A DNA stretch of 64,000 nucleotides, taken from Acinetobacter towneri DSM 14962 = CIP 107472. Lineage in GTDB: Bacteria > Pseudomonadota > Gammaproteobacteria > Pseudomonadales > Moraxellaceae. The stretch is from the NCBI RefSeq assembly GCF_000368785.1, contig NZ_KB849688.1, forward strand, positions 504,849 through 568,848, written 5' to 3'. Shown here in pieces: positions 21,017-28,742 of this stretch. A model generated the notes under the pieces. The model did not search any database and was not told where the DNA came from. It saw nothing but the letters and a program-made list of their open reading frames with translations. The position numbers and the translations under genes were made by a program. Position 1 is the first letter of the stretch. Each line of letters opens with the position of its first letter.

Positions 21017-21826
21017 ATGATCAGTCTCCCCTTGGTTTATACGATTTTAGCATTAATCGCTTATACCAGTTCTTTTTGGTATTTATTTTCACATTTAATG
21101 TCTAAACGTGCGCCAAATCACTGGTTTATTCGTTCTCTGCTCAGTTTGGGCTTATTGCTGCATGCTGCCGTGTTGTATAACGATATGTGGACGCCGATGG
21201 GTGTCAACTACAACGTGTTTAACCTAATGTCATTTACTGCGGGTTTAATGTTGTTATTGAGCTTGCTGTTCAGCAGTTACCGACCTGTAATTGCGCTAAA
21301 TTTGATTGGTATTCCTGTAGCAGCAGTGGGTTTAATTGCAGGTTTTTCATTCAGCCAACATAATTTATTTATTAACCAAAACTCGATTGGTTTAGATATT
21401 CATATTATTTTATCGCTGTCTGCTTATGCCGTATTGTTGATGGCGACCATTCATGCCGTGCTCATGTGGTTTCAAAACCGCGAACTGAAAAACAAACAAA
21501 AACGTCGGGTTTGGGTAAATTTGCTGCCGTCTTTGCAAGATATGGAATCTTTGCTGTTTGATATGTTGATTGCAGGTTTTGCCTTACTCACAGTCGCACT
21601 AGGTTTTGGTTTCTTTACGGTAGAACATTTCTTTGCACAGCATTTAGCACATAAAACTGCCTTTAGTATTATTTCTTGGTTTGTCTATGGGTCGTTGTTA
21701 CTTGGGCGTTATAAGTTTGGCTGGCGTGGACAAAAAGCGATTCGCTTTACCATTATTGGCTTCTTTTTATTGGCGCTCGGTTTTATTGGTTCTAAATTTG
21801 TGTTGGAAATGATTTTGAGTAAGTAA
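21017..21826 (+). CDS. ypjD: CcsA-like inner-membrane protein (YpjD family)
   Basis: A 269-residue polytopic membrane protein with about eight hydrophobic segments, related to the cytochrome c assembly protein CcsA/ResC family. The conserved LDIHIILSLSAYAVLLMATIHAVLMW segment (about residues 126-151) and WFVYGSLLLGRYKFGWRGQKAIRFTI (about residues 214-240) are typical of YpjD. The haem-handling WWD motif of true CcsA is absent. The function of YpjD is not well defined; it is nearly always beside ffh. The start at 21017 has AAAAAGG upstream. Confidence 0.88.
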   Translation: MISLPLVYTILALIAYTSSFWYLFSHLMSKRAPNHWFIRSLLSLGLLLHAAVLYNDMWTPMGVNYNVFNLMSFTAGLMLLLSLLFSSYRPVIALNLIGIPVAAVGLIAGFSFSQHNLFINQNSIGLDIHIILSLSAYAVLLMATIHAVLMWFQNRELKNKQKRRVWVNLLPSLQDMESLLFDMLIAGFALLTVALGFGFFTVEHFFAQHLAHKTAFSIISWFVYGSLLLGRYKFGWRGQKAIRFTIIGFFLLALGFIGSKFVLEMILSK

Positions 21827-22142
21827 GGTGTTTTTATTTTGCTCATTCAAAGTGTAGGATGATCAATTATTTAATAGCATAGTCGAGGGGGAATGGGCTG
21901 TTTAAATTAAGCCAATCATTTAAATGATTTCTAACGATGTAAGAACTCAATTAAAAGATCTAGTCTAGGATGCACATCAACTGCATGGACTAGATAAAAC
22001 TTGAGATACAGATCACTGTGTCAAATACAACAGCTTAAATACCAGAACCTTAGCTACAACCACTTCAATTCAAAACCCTTTTCCTAGACAACCCACAGAA
22101 AAAAACGTATAACTCCACTTTTGTTTGAACTGGCAGCATCTT
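21827..22142. other. Gene-free stretch with one strong hairpin
   Basis: About 315 bases between ypjD and dusC contain no credible ORF. The clearest structure is ATCTAGTC...GACTAGAT at 21958-21995, with an inner ATGCA/TGCAT pair and a CATCAAC loop. No T run follows, so it is not a standard terminator. The dusC promoter should lie in the right half. Confidence 0.55.
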
Positions 22143-23078
22143 GTGAAACTGATTCTTGCACCCATGGAAGGCTTAACCGACCCCATCATGCGTGATGTAA
22201 TCACGTCTGTAGGCAGTTTTGACTGGTGTGTAACAGAGTTTATTCGGGTCACAGACAGCATTTTGCCAGACCATATCTACCACACCTATTGCCCAGAACT
22301 ACTCACCAATGGCAAAACTGCGGCAGGTACGCCTGTGCATGTTCAGTTTTTGGGGAATAATCCTGAAATGTTAGCCGCCAATGCAGCCAAAGTTGCGGCT
22401 ATGGGTGCACCTGCAATTGATATGAACTTTGGCTGCCCTGCCAAAACAGTCAATCGGCATCGTGGCGGTTCAGTTTTACTCGATGAACCCGAAGTAGTAT
22501 ATGAACTGGTTAAAGCGGTTCGCGATGCCGTTCCTGCTCATATTCCAGTTTCCGCCAAAATGCGTCTAGGCTATATGGATCGGAACTTCATGCTAGAAAA
22601 TGCGCACGCCATTGAAGATGCAGGCGCAGCATGGGTTACAGTACATGCACGTACCAAAGCCGATGGCTATACGCCTCCCGCATTTTGGGATCAGCTACGT
22701 CCTATTCGTGAAGCCTTGAAGATTAACGTCATCGCCAATGGTGAAATTTGGAACAATGCCGATGCCAAACAATGCCAGTTAGAATCGGGCTGTGAAGATT
22801 TGATGATTGGTCGTGGTGCGGTCACCACCCCAGATTTGACCCAATGTATTCGTCAAAATTCAGACCTGCCTTTGCTGAGTTGGCAAGATTTGCTGCAACT
22901 ACAAATTCGCTTTATTCACGGCCCTGCCAAAACAGAAATTGGGATGCTGGGACGTTATAAACAATGGCTCGGCATGATGTCGAAACATTATCCCGAAGCC
23001 AAAGCTTTGTGGGATGAAATCAAGCGTCTGAAAAAGCTGGATGAAATCATTGAAAAATTAGTCGCGCACACGACTTAA
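22143..23078 (+). CDS. dusC: tRNA-dihydrouridine(16) synthase DusC
   Basis: DusC is an FMN enzyme that reduces U16 of tRNA to dihydrouridine. I start it at the GTG at 22143 because MKLILAPMEGLTDPIMRD is the family N-terminus; a TTG at 22125 is the other possibility. The motifs are IDMNFGCPAKTVNRHRGG with the catalytic cysteine, VSAKMRLGY, VHARTKADGY, VIANGEIWN and LMIGRGAV, in order. Length (311) fits DusC. The assignment to DusC and not DusA/DusB rests on the LAPMEGLTDP start and the C-terminal helical domain (FIHGPAKTEIGMLGRYKQWL). No operon partner is visible. Confidence 0.92.
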   Translation: MKLILAPMEGLTDPIMRDVITSVGSFDWCVTEFIRVTDSILPDHIYHTYCPELLTNGKTAAGTPVHVQFLGNNPEMLAANAAKVAAMGAPAIDMNFGCPAKTVNRHRGGSVLLDEPEVVYELVKAVRDAVPAHIPVSAKMRLGYMDRNFMLENAHAIEDAGAAWVTVHARTKADGYTPPAFWDQLRPIREALKINVIANGEIWNNADAKQCQLESGCEDLMIGRGAVTTPDLTQCIRQNSDLPLLSWQDLLQLQIRFIHGPAKTEIGMLGRYKQWLGMMSKHYPEAKALWDEIKRLKKLDEIIEKLVAHTT

Positions 23079-23130
23079 ACATTGAATCCATCAAACTCAA
23101 GCTTCATCTAAAAAATTTCAGCTTTTATTA

Positions 23131-23396
23131 GGGTCTGCTGACAATTCGTCTATGTTTGCGGCGATGCATATTTTTTAGCTGATATAAGGCATGGGACAGG
23201 AAATTTAGTCATTCTAAATGACTGGCACATAACGCAATAGCAGCAAAAAATATGCTCGCCCTGAAAGGCTGTGGCTAAAACTTTCTCAGATTGTGTTATG
23301 AAACTTAGCAATAGTCTCGCTATTACTTGCGTTTCATGCCTGATCTGCTCAGTTTTAGCCTACAGCGCAAGCCATTTATGAAATGTCAAAAGCCCC
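23131..23396. mobile_element. MITE-like element: terminal inverted repeats, TA flanks, two internal long hairpins
   Basis: The 266-bp segment begins GGGTCTGCTGACAATTCGT and ends in the inverse of GGGGCTTTTGACATTTCAT. These ends are imperfect terminal inverted repeats. A TA dinucleotide lies directly outside each end (23129-23130 and 23397-23398). Inside are two successive long imperfect palindromes, 23160-23260 (arms starting GGCGATGCATATTTTTT and GGCGAGCATATTTTTT) and 23268-23366 (arms GCTGTGGCTAAAACT and GCTGTAGGCTAAAACT). No coding frame is present. Such structure fits a non-autonomous element moved by an IS630/Tc1-like transposase, which targets TA. I recall similar ends in other Acinetobacter intergenic regions but cannot check. 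Confidence 0.65.
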
Positions 23397-23409
23397 TAGT
23401 GAATATCGG

Positions 23410-24477
23410 CTATTCAACCTTGCTGACAAAGCTTGGCATTTCCCATGCACTGCCTGCAAAACCTTTGCATTGTCCTGCATCGAATTGATAGCTTTTGACA
23501 AACTGCTGACCATTCCACGCCCACTCAATTTGACTGAAACAATCGCCAATTCCACGCCCTTTTTGATAGGCAAAAATCTGTCCATTGCTAAATTCTGAAG
23601 CAGAATCAGTTACAAATTGCTGTATCTTTTGCAGTTTTTTATCCATAACCCAATAAGCCACACCCCAATTATAAGCCCCTCGCCAACAGCTTGCCTCAAC
23701 CAACACGCTATCTTGATTTAAGGGATAAGTATGAATCTGCTGTTCTGCTTGTTCAGGTTCAAACAGCATATAACAATCTTCACGATCTACGGTTTTTTGT
23801 AAAATTGGATATAACTTTTCTGCACTGGCCGCGGTAAGCACCTGTGCTTTGGCGGTTCGGTGTTGAGGCTGCATGAGAATGTTAATTTTAGGCATCGCTT
23901 GCGCTTTTAAGACCTGCGTGGATGCTTGATTGCCTTTTGCCAATATTGCGGAGTCTGTACCCACACGTTTTTGAAATTCATCCATTTTTAGCAACACTGC
24001 ACTCATGCCTGCATCAGACAATTTCCAGCGTTGTTGGCCATGTTTTAACTCGATCACGACATGCTGACGCGCCTGTGCCAACAGCTTTTGCACACTGGCA
24101 GTAGATAGATTGGCGATACTTTCATGAAAGTTTAATTGCTGCAAAGCACGTCCATTTAAAAATAAAGTCGCTTGAGCAATATCCTCCTGAATTTGCAATT
24201 GCCCTTGTACAGAAGTCTTTGCACCTGCTTGACGGGTCAATAACATACTGATCGGTAGTTCAAAATCATCATCGCTTTGGTAGCCTGCAGCACGGCAAGT
24301 TCCTGTATTATCACAGGCCAACTCCCAATCTTGATGCTGAAAATACAGTCCTTGCAAAGCAGTCGACTGGCTTGCAGCAATCATTTTTTCAGCAGTGATG
24401 GGTGCTGAAAAAATATTTACGCTACCCAACAAACCACCGATCGCCAGTAATATTTTTAGATTGCATTTGAAATTCAT
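23410..24477 (-). CDS. DUF1176 secreted protein
   Basis: A predicted periplasmic protein of 355 residues that starts at MNFKCNLKI. Residues 1-25 form a signal peptide (ILLAIGGLLGSVNIFSA) with likely cleavage after FSA. The body has the DUF1176 pattern: WELACDNTGTCRAAGY near the N-terminus with a probable disulfide pair, a central segment with cysteines DREDCYMLF and VEASCWRGAYNWGVAYWVMD, and a C-terminal GIGDCFSQIEWAWNGQQFVKSYQFDAGQCKGF. Function of the family is unknown. Its 3' end abuts the MITE-like element 14 bases away, so the element may have replaced its terminator. Confidence 0.85.
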   Translation of the reverse strand: MNFKCNLKILLAIGGLLGSVNIFSAPITAEKMIAASQSTALQGLYFQHQDWELACDNTGTCRAAGYQSDDDFELPISMLLTRQAGAKTSVQGQLQIQEDIAQATLFLNGRALQQLNFHESIANLSTASVQKLLAQARQHVVIELKHGQQRWKLSDAGMSAVLLKMDEFQKRVGTDSAILAKGNQASTQVLKAQAMPKINILMQPQHRTAKAQVLTAASAEKLYPILQKTVDREDCYMLFEPEQAEQQIHTYPLNQDSVLVEASCWRGAYNWGVAYWVMDKKLQKIQQFVTDSASEFSNGQIFAYQKGRGIGDCFSQIEWAWNGQQFVKSYQFDAGQCKGFAGSAWEMPSFVSKVE

Positions 24478-24563
24478 AATCTTTGCAACTCCTGAAATTG
24501 TCATCTGTGATTCAACGACTTAATCAAGGCTAGATTTAACACCTTGCCTACTTAGCTCAATAA

Positions 24564-24588
24564 AAAAGCACGCCAGAGCATGCTTTTC
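24564..24588 (-). terminator. Terminator of the YegP-like gene
   Basis: AAAAGCATGC-tctg-GCGTGCTTTTTT on the - strand (one G-T pair) with a T run, 36 bases after the stop. Confidence 0.75.
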
Positions 24589-24623
24589 TAATGCAATTTA
24601 ACATCAAGATTTAATGCAAAAGA

Positions 24624-24965
24624 TTACGATTCCTGCGTTAAATCCTTGACCGTGGTGCTTGCGCCATTGGTTTTCACCGACTCAATGCCTTTGTCACGTG
24701 ATTGTTCAGAAGTATAGAGCTGACTCGTACCAATAATCTGATGGTTGGCAGCTTTTAAATTAAAATACGGCTTATCATTCTTAGATGTCAATCGATCATA
24801 ACGCCCATCATCCTGACTGTTCTTTTGTACCGAAGCGATGCCATTTTTTGCCGATGCTTTCGCCTTATACTGTTCACTGGTTAAGATAATTTCGCCATTC
24901 CCAGCTTTAAGTACAAAGCGGTACTGACCATTGCTTGCTTGTGAAATCTCAAACCATCCTGACAT
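24624..24965 (-). CDS. YegP-family (DUF1508) protein, tandem repeat
   Basis: A 113-residue protein built of two DUF1508 repeats. The first is FEISQASNGQYRFVLKAGNGEIILTSE, followed by a helix with AKNGIASVQKNS. The second is YFNLKAANHQIIGTSQLYTSE, followed by RDKGIESVKTNG. These short beta-beta-beta-alpha units occur in E. coli YegP, whose role is unknown. The start MSGWFEI is the family start. It is a single gene with its own terminator. Confidence 0.9.
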   Translation of the reverse strand: MSGWFEISQASNGQYRFVLKAGNGEIILTSEQYKAKASAKNGIASVQKNSQDDGRYDRLTSKNDKPYFNLKAANHQIIGTSQLYTSEQSRDKGIESVKTNGASTTVKDLTQES

Positions 24966-25154
24966 ACTTGCCCCCAGTTTTCTTATGAGTGGTGAAGTGT
25001 GTTGTTGAATGATGCTAGGCTTTAAACTGCCTAAAAATTATTCTTTTCACTTAAAATATAAAGGACTTAGGCACAAGAAAACAGTATTAATTTTGTACAC
25101 TCTTAAAGTTATTGTTGCTCAATTTGAATACTAAAATACTTTTATAAACTCCAT

Positions 25155-25187
25155 AAAAAAGCGCAGGCAACTCAAGTCGCCTGCGCT
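25155..25187 (-). terminator. Terminator of the YjdM gene
   Basis: GCGCAGGC / GCCTGCGC stem with a 10-base loop and a six-base T run on the - strand, 19 bases past the stop. Confidence 0.88.
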
Positions 25188-25205
25188 GTTGAAATCTGCT
25201 TAAAC

Positions 25206-25547
25206 TTAAGCTTTTTTCACATATTCAGATTTTAATTTCATAGCCCCCATGCCATCAATCTTACAATCAATGTCATGACCATCTGCTGCATCTGGAATTA
25301 AGCGAATATTTTTCACTTTCGTTCCCACTTTTACAGCAGCCGAAGAACCTTTAATTTTCAGGTCTTTAATCACAGTCACCGTGTCGCCATCTGCCAACAC
25401 GTTGCCGTTTGCATCTTTAATCACAGCAGCAGTTTCTTCTAGCTGTTCCCCTTCTTTCCACTCATGTGAGCATTCAGGACAAATCAGTAGGTCGCCATCT
25501 TGGTAAGTGTATTCTGATTGGCATTTTGGGCAATTTGGCAAAGACAT
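25206..25547 (-). CDS. yjdM: Zinc-ribbon protein YjdM (PhnA-like)
   Basis: A 113-residue protein beginning [19 protein letters not shown]. An N-terminal zinc ribbon uses CPKC and CPEC about 18 residues apart. The C-terminal part ([25 protein letters not shown]...[30 protein letters not shown]) is the KOW-like PhnA_C domain. The family was once linked to phosphonate use because of its place near the E. coli phn genes, but no phosphonate genes occur here and the function is unknown. I chose the second ATG, four codons in, because it matches the family start. Confidence 0.93.
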   Translation of the reverse strand: MSLPNCPKCQSEYTYQDGDLLICPECSHEWKEGEQLEETAAVIKDANGNVLADGDTVTVIKDLKIKGSSAAVKVGTKVKNIRLIPDAADGHDIDCKIDGMGAMKLKSEYVKKA

Positions 25548-25640
25548 AAAAAACCTCAAAAACTATATTATAGCATTTTTTACTGAATTTTCATAAACTT
25601 AAAATCCTTATAAAGCACAAGGATAATCAAATAAAACTCT

Positions 25641-26006
25641 TTAATTGGACTGTGCTAAGCGTTGCAGCATCACCCGTTTTAATACCACTACATGATTGTG
25701 CTGCTCATCTTTAGCTGCTGTGACCAGAGTGATTTTTTGCTGCTGTGCCAGTTCACACAACGCCTGTAAAGCCTCTTCTTGCTCTGCTAATTCAGCTATA
25801 TAACGCTGCTGAAACTCATCCCAATGTTGTTCAGGGTTTTGATGATACCATTTACGCAGCCCAGTCGAAGGCGTAATTTCTTTGGGCCATAAGTCAATAC
25901 GAGCGCGTTCTTTACTCACACCACGCGGCCATAAGCGATCAACCAGCACCCGTGTTCCATCTGCCTGAGTCGCTTCAAGATAAGCGCGTTTCATTGCAAT
26001 ATCCAT
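25641..26006 (-). CDS. DUF488-family protein (YeaO-like)
   Basis: A 121-residue protein with the DUF488 signature VLVDRLWPRGVSKERARIDLWPKEITPSTGLRKWYHQNPE and a C-terminal ITLVTAAKDEQHNHVVVLKRVM. The DRLWPRG and AAKDEQHNH patches are the conserved blocks of the family. Function is unknown. The gene is separate from its neighbours (81 bases and 135 bases). Confidence 0.9.
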   Translation of the reverse strand: MDIAMKRAYLEATQADGTRVLVDRLWPRGVSKERARIDLWPKEITPSTGLRKWYHQNPEQHWDEFQQRYIAELAEQEEALQALCELAQQQKITLVTAAKDEQHNHVVVLKRVMLQRLAQSN

Positions 26007-26080
26007 ATTTGCACCTCTGCATCTTTTATGATGACGTCATCAGCGCCAAAGTTTTAGGCAGCAGATTATGTATCACAAAT

Positions 26081-26110
26081 AAAAAAGCATGTGATCAACA
26101 CATGCTTTTC
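26081..26110 (-). terminator. Terminator of rraB
   Basis: AAAAGCATGTG-ttgat-CACATGCTTTTTT on the - strand, an 11-bp perfect stem with T run, 12 bases after the rraB stop. Confidence 0.9.
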
Positions 26111-26121
26111 AGATACCCGAT

Positions 26122-26499
26122 TTAATCTTCGTAATCGTCTTCGTCTTCATCATCGTAGACGTAAGCCATACAGCCCCAGCCATCGTATTCACCGCCATGT
26201 TCTTCAGCAATTTTGCTGAACCATTGCTCTAAATCGACAATGTCTGAATACTCTGGTTCCATGTAAACATAAATGGTAATGATCCATTCAACTGCGTCAG
26301 ATTCTTCATCTTGGAATAATGAAATTTTTTGTTCTTCGGCCAACAAATACAAAGCACATTTTTCAGCTTGTTCTTGTGTGGTAAAAGCGATGGAGTACTC
26401 AATCTCATGTGGCTCTGTCAGGTCATCCCCATCTTCATGCATTTGCCAAAGTACATTGCCATTATCATCATCAGGGAATTGTTCATAGTCACGTGTCAT
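26122..26499 (-). CDS. rraB: Ribonuclease E inhibitor RraB-like protein
   Basis: A small acidic protein of 125 residues. Family marks are DDDNGNVLWQMHEDGDDLTEPHEIEYSIAFTTQEQAEKCA near the start, and EYDGWGCMAYVYDDEDED at the C-terminus. RraB binds RNase E/degradosome and changes mRNA decay in E. coli. Whether it does so here is inferred from family only. The strong acidic tail is normal for the family. Confidence 0.88.
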   Translation of the reverse strand: MTRDYEQFPDDDNGNVLWQMHEDGDDLTEPHEIEYSIAFTTQEQAEKCALYLLAEEQKISLFQDEESDAVEWIITIYVYMEPEYSDIVDLEQWFSKIAEEHGGEYDGWGCMAYVYDDEDEDDYED

Positions 26500-26684
26500 G
26501 CGAATATCCTTGTTATCTTTTTAGCCAATATATATCTGGCAAGTGACAAAATAGTGAATTCAACATAGCACAAATTTGCCCGAAGGACTCAATTTTCATC
26601 TCGTTTTACACTGACTTTAGTCTGAATTACCCAGAAGCTTGCTTTTACATGACACTACAATTGCTTTAAGCATTTGCAGCCAGT

Positions 26685-27617
26685 TTAATTTGTGGCATCT
26701 GACAAGATGCTTTCCTGTTTAAATGCCAACAGTAAAGCAGCAAACTTTAATTCTTCTTGTCGAAGTGTTAAGTAAGAGTCTAGAATTTTTGCGTGTCCAA
26801 ATGCAGCCGCATAATGATTCAGCAAAGTAAAATCATCCTGCAAAGCTTGAAGCGATTCAGCCAGATTATGTTCAGTCAGCTGCGCCAAATATAAATCTGC
26901 TTTACTATTAAATGCTTGAGCCAGCAAAGTCACTGCCGCTAGACGGCGTTGCTCATCGACAAAAGCACAATGCGCAACTTCTTGATTTTTAACCGCATCT
27001 TGAATCTTGTGTCGTACTTGCTGCAGGTGTTGTGCTGCATCACTATAGCCATAACCTTCAATCAGATCATCCAATAGCTGCTGTGCAGGCAACTGAAAAG
27101 CAGGCGTATGATGTTCAATTTTATGATACAGCGCGGTCATAATCTGTTCGAGTTGCTGACGTTCTTCAACCAAGTTATAAAAAGCACCCAATTGATCTTG
27201 TGCTGTTTTAAGCGTTTTGGCTTTGGTTTTTTGCTCATGCTCGGCTAAAAAATCTCGAACTTTTTCAACTTGTTGCTTGCACTGCTCCCGCGTATTTTCC
27301 GCTTCGGATTTAATCATTTCTACAAACATTTCTACTTGTTGGCGACGTTCTAATACATATTGCTCAACGTCTAAAATATGTTGATAGTGCTGCAAGGTTT
27401 CTAAACGACCTTTTAAACTGCCTATTTCGATGCGTAGCATGGTGAGCTGATGCTCTAATTCATTACTTTCTAACTCATCGGACGCCAAATTGGAGCGAGT
27501 GCGGTCTAAATTGCTTTGTAAAGATTGAATGCTGGCAGACAACTCACGGCGGCGCTGAGATTGCCAAAAAATAATCACCACCAAAACAATAATGATTGCA
27601 CCCAATATATACAGCAT
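26685..27617 (-). CDS. Membrane-anchored coiled-coil protein with DUF4041-like C-terminal region
   Basis: A 310-residue protein. Residues 1-20 form one membrane helix (MLYILGAIIIVLVVIIFWQ), followed by basic residues QRRRE, so the body is probably cytoplasmic. Residues 25-170 are a long heptad-like coiled coil. The C-terminal 100 residues (LLAQAFNSKADLYLAQL ... AFGHAKILDSYLTLRQEELKFAALL) resemble, from memory, the DUF4041 domain. In the phage-defence protein SNIPE that domain sits between an N-terminal membrane anchor and a C-terminal GIY-YIG nuclease. No nuclease motif is present here. The similarity is a visual judgement; the safe name is hypothetical membrane protein. The gene stands alone. 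Confidence 0.6.
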   Translation of the reverse strand: MLYILGAIIIVLVVIIFWQSQRRRELSASIQSLQSNLDRTRSNLASDELESNELEHQLTMLRIEIGSLKGRLETLQHYQHILDVEQYVLERRQQVEMFVEMIKSEAENTREQCKQQVEKVRDFLAEHEQKTKAKTLKTAQDQLGAFYNLVEERQQLEQIMTALYHKIEHHTPAFQLPAQQLLDDLIEGYGYSDAAQHLQQVRHKIQDAVKNQEVAHCAFVDEQRRLAAVTLLAQAFNSKADLYLAQLTEHNLAESLQALQDDFTLLNHYAAAFGHAKILDSYLTLRQEELKFAALLLAFKQESILSDATN

Positions 27618-27740
27618 ATAACTTCTCCCACCCGCATTGGTCTGCCATATTTTGAAAAACCATCTTCAGTTTTTAAAGACGCTTTCTAACCCGCTTTGAC
27701 AGCCCACCACACTCAAAAACACAAAATTTTAAAACAGCGA

Positions 27741-27781
27741 GTTATTCATTTCCTTCATTTATGCCAAGGCAAATGAATAAC
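27741..27781. repeat. Strong hairpin in the gap between rluA and the coiled-coil gene
   Basis: GTTATTCATTT pairs perfectly with AAATGAATAAC, and the stem continues inward with CCTT/AAGG. There is no T run on either strand. It lies downstream of rluA on the - strand and upstream of the coiled-coil gene. Confidence 0.6.
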
Positions 27782-27898
27782 GACAACTCTAAGGATACGT
27801 TAGCGAGTTAGCGGCACGAAGACTATCCCAATTTTTGAGTATTTTCACAAAAAAATTGAAAAATGTGCGCCTGTTAGAAAAATTGAATCCCAAAATCT

Positions 27899-28564
27899 CT
27901 AAAAAGGAAGCTGTGCTCGAATTGCAACAGGAACTTGGCTTAAAGGTTGCGTGAAAGCCAAATAACTGGCATGCAGCGCCATCCGACCTAAAGTGCTTTT
28001 TTTCGGTTCAGGATGATATAACTTATCGCCTGTAATGGGATGTCCAATATATTGCATGTGTACTCGTAACTGATGTGAGCGCCCTGTAAGCGGGGTGAGC
28101 AATACACGGGTAATATCTTCAACCGCACAATATTCCAAAGCCTGATACAGCGTTTGCGCAGGCTTGCCTAAATCGAAATGCACAATTTGGCGTGGACGGT
28201 TTTCCCAATCGGTAATTAAAGGCACATCGACACTGCCCTCACCTTCAAGTTTGCCTTGAATTAAAGCAATGTAGTTTTTTTCTACTGTTCGCGCCTGAAA
28301 CATTTTACTCAATGCGACTTCTGCATCACGATGCTTGGCAAACATGAGAATACCTGAGGTCGCCATATCTAAACGATGGGCAATTTTTGCCTGAGGATAA
28401 TCTGCGAGTACTCTTAAATATGCGCTGTCCTGATGTTCGGGCAAACGCCCAGGCACCGACAATAAACCTGCGGGCTTATCAATCACCAATAAATCGTCAT
28501 CTTCATAGACAATCACTAAGGGTTCTTGTGGAGGTGCATAAATAAAGTTGTCGTTTAAAGCCAT
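27899..28564 (-). CDS. rluA: Dual-specificity RNA pseudouridine synthase RluA
   Basis: RluA makes pseudouridine 746 in 23S rRNA and 32 in several tRNAs. The catalytic motif AHRLDMATSGILMFAKH near residue 65 contains the active aspartate. VIDKPAGLLSVPGR, VEKNYIALIQG and LLTPLTGRSHQLRVHMQYIGHPITGDKLY complete the family set. With the start at 28564 the protein has 221 residues, the size of E. coli RluA and without an S4 domain, unlike RluC/RluD. An ATG two codons further upstream (28570) is also possible. Confidence 0.92.
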   Translation of the reverse strand: MALNDNFIYAPPQEPLVIVYEDDDLLVIDKPAGLLSVPGRLPEHQDSAYLRVLADYPQAKIAHRLDMATSGILMFAKHRDAEVALSKMFQARTVEKNYIALIQGKLEGEGSVDVPLITDWENRPRQIVHFDLGKPAQTLYQALEYCAVEDITRVLLTPLTGRSHQLRVHMQYIGHPITGDKLYHPEPKKSTLGRMALHASYLAFTQPLSQVPVAIRAQLPF

Positions 28565-28672
28565 GAACATACAGCATACAAAGCGGTGCGGGCAAAATAT
28601 CAAGCACAGCCCGAACTGTCAATTCAGTCGGGCGATGTACTTTTTAGTGTAAAGATTTAGATTTTGAATTGG

Positions 28673-28742
28673 CTGAGTCTGCCAAGCTTAATCTGTCAAA
28701 CTTAGTCTGCGAAACTTAGTCTGCCAAACTTAGTCTGCTAAA
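28673..28742. repeat. Five tandem 14-bp units crossing the stop codon of the SIMPL gene
   Basis: Five head-to-tail copies of cttagtctgccaaa (consensus on the + strand) with one to three differences each. The last copy contains the stop codon of the SIMPL-domain gene (28730-28732) and its last codons (L-A-D-stop); the others run on downstream. Confidence 0.92.

Noticed and set aside
23383-23598. 71-residue + strand frame at the end of the MITE-like element
   Set aside because: It is antisense to the DUF1176 gene and has no ribosome site.
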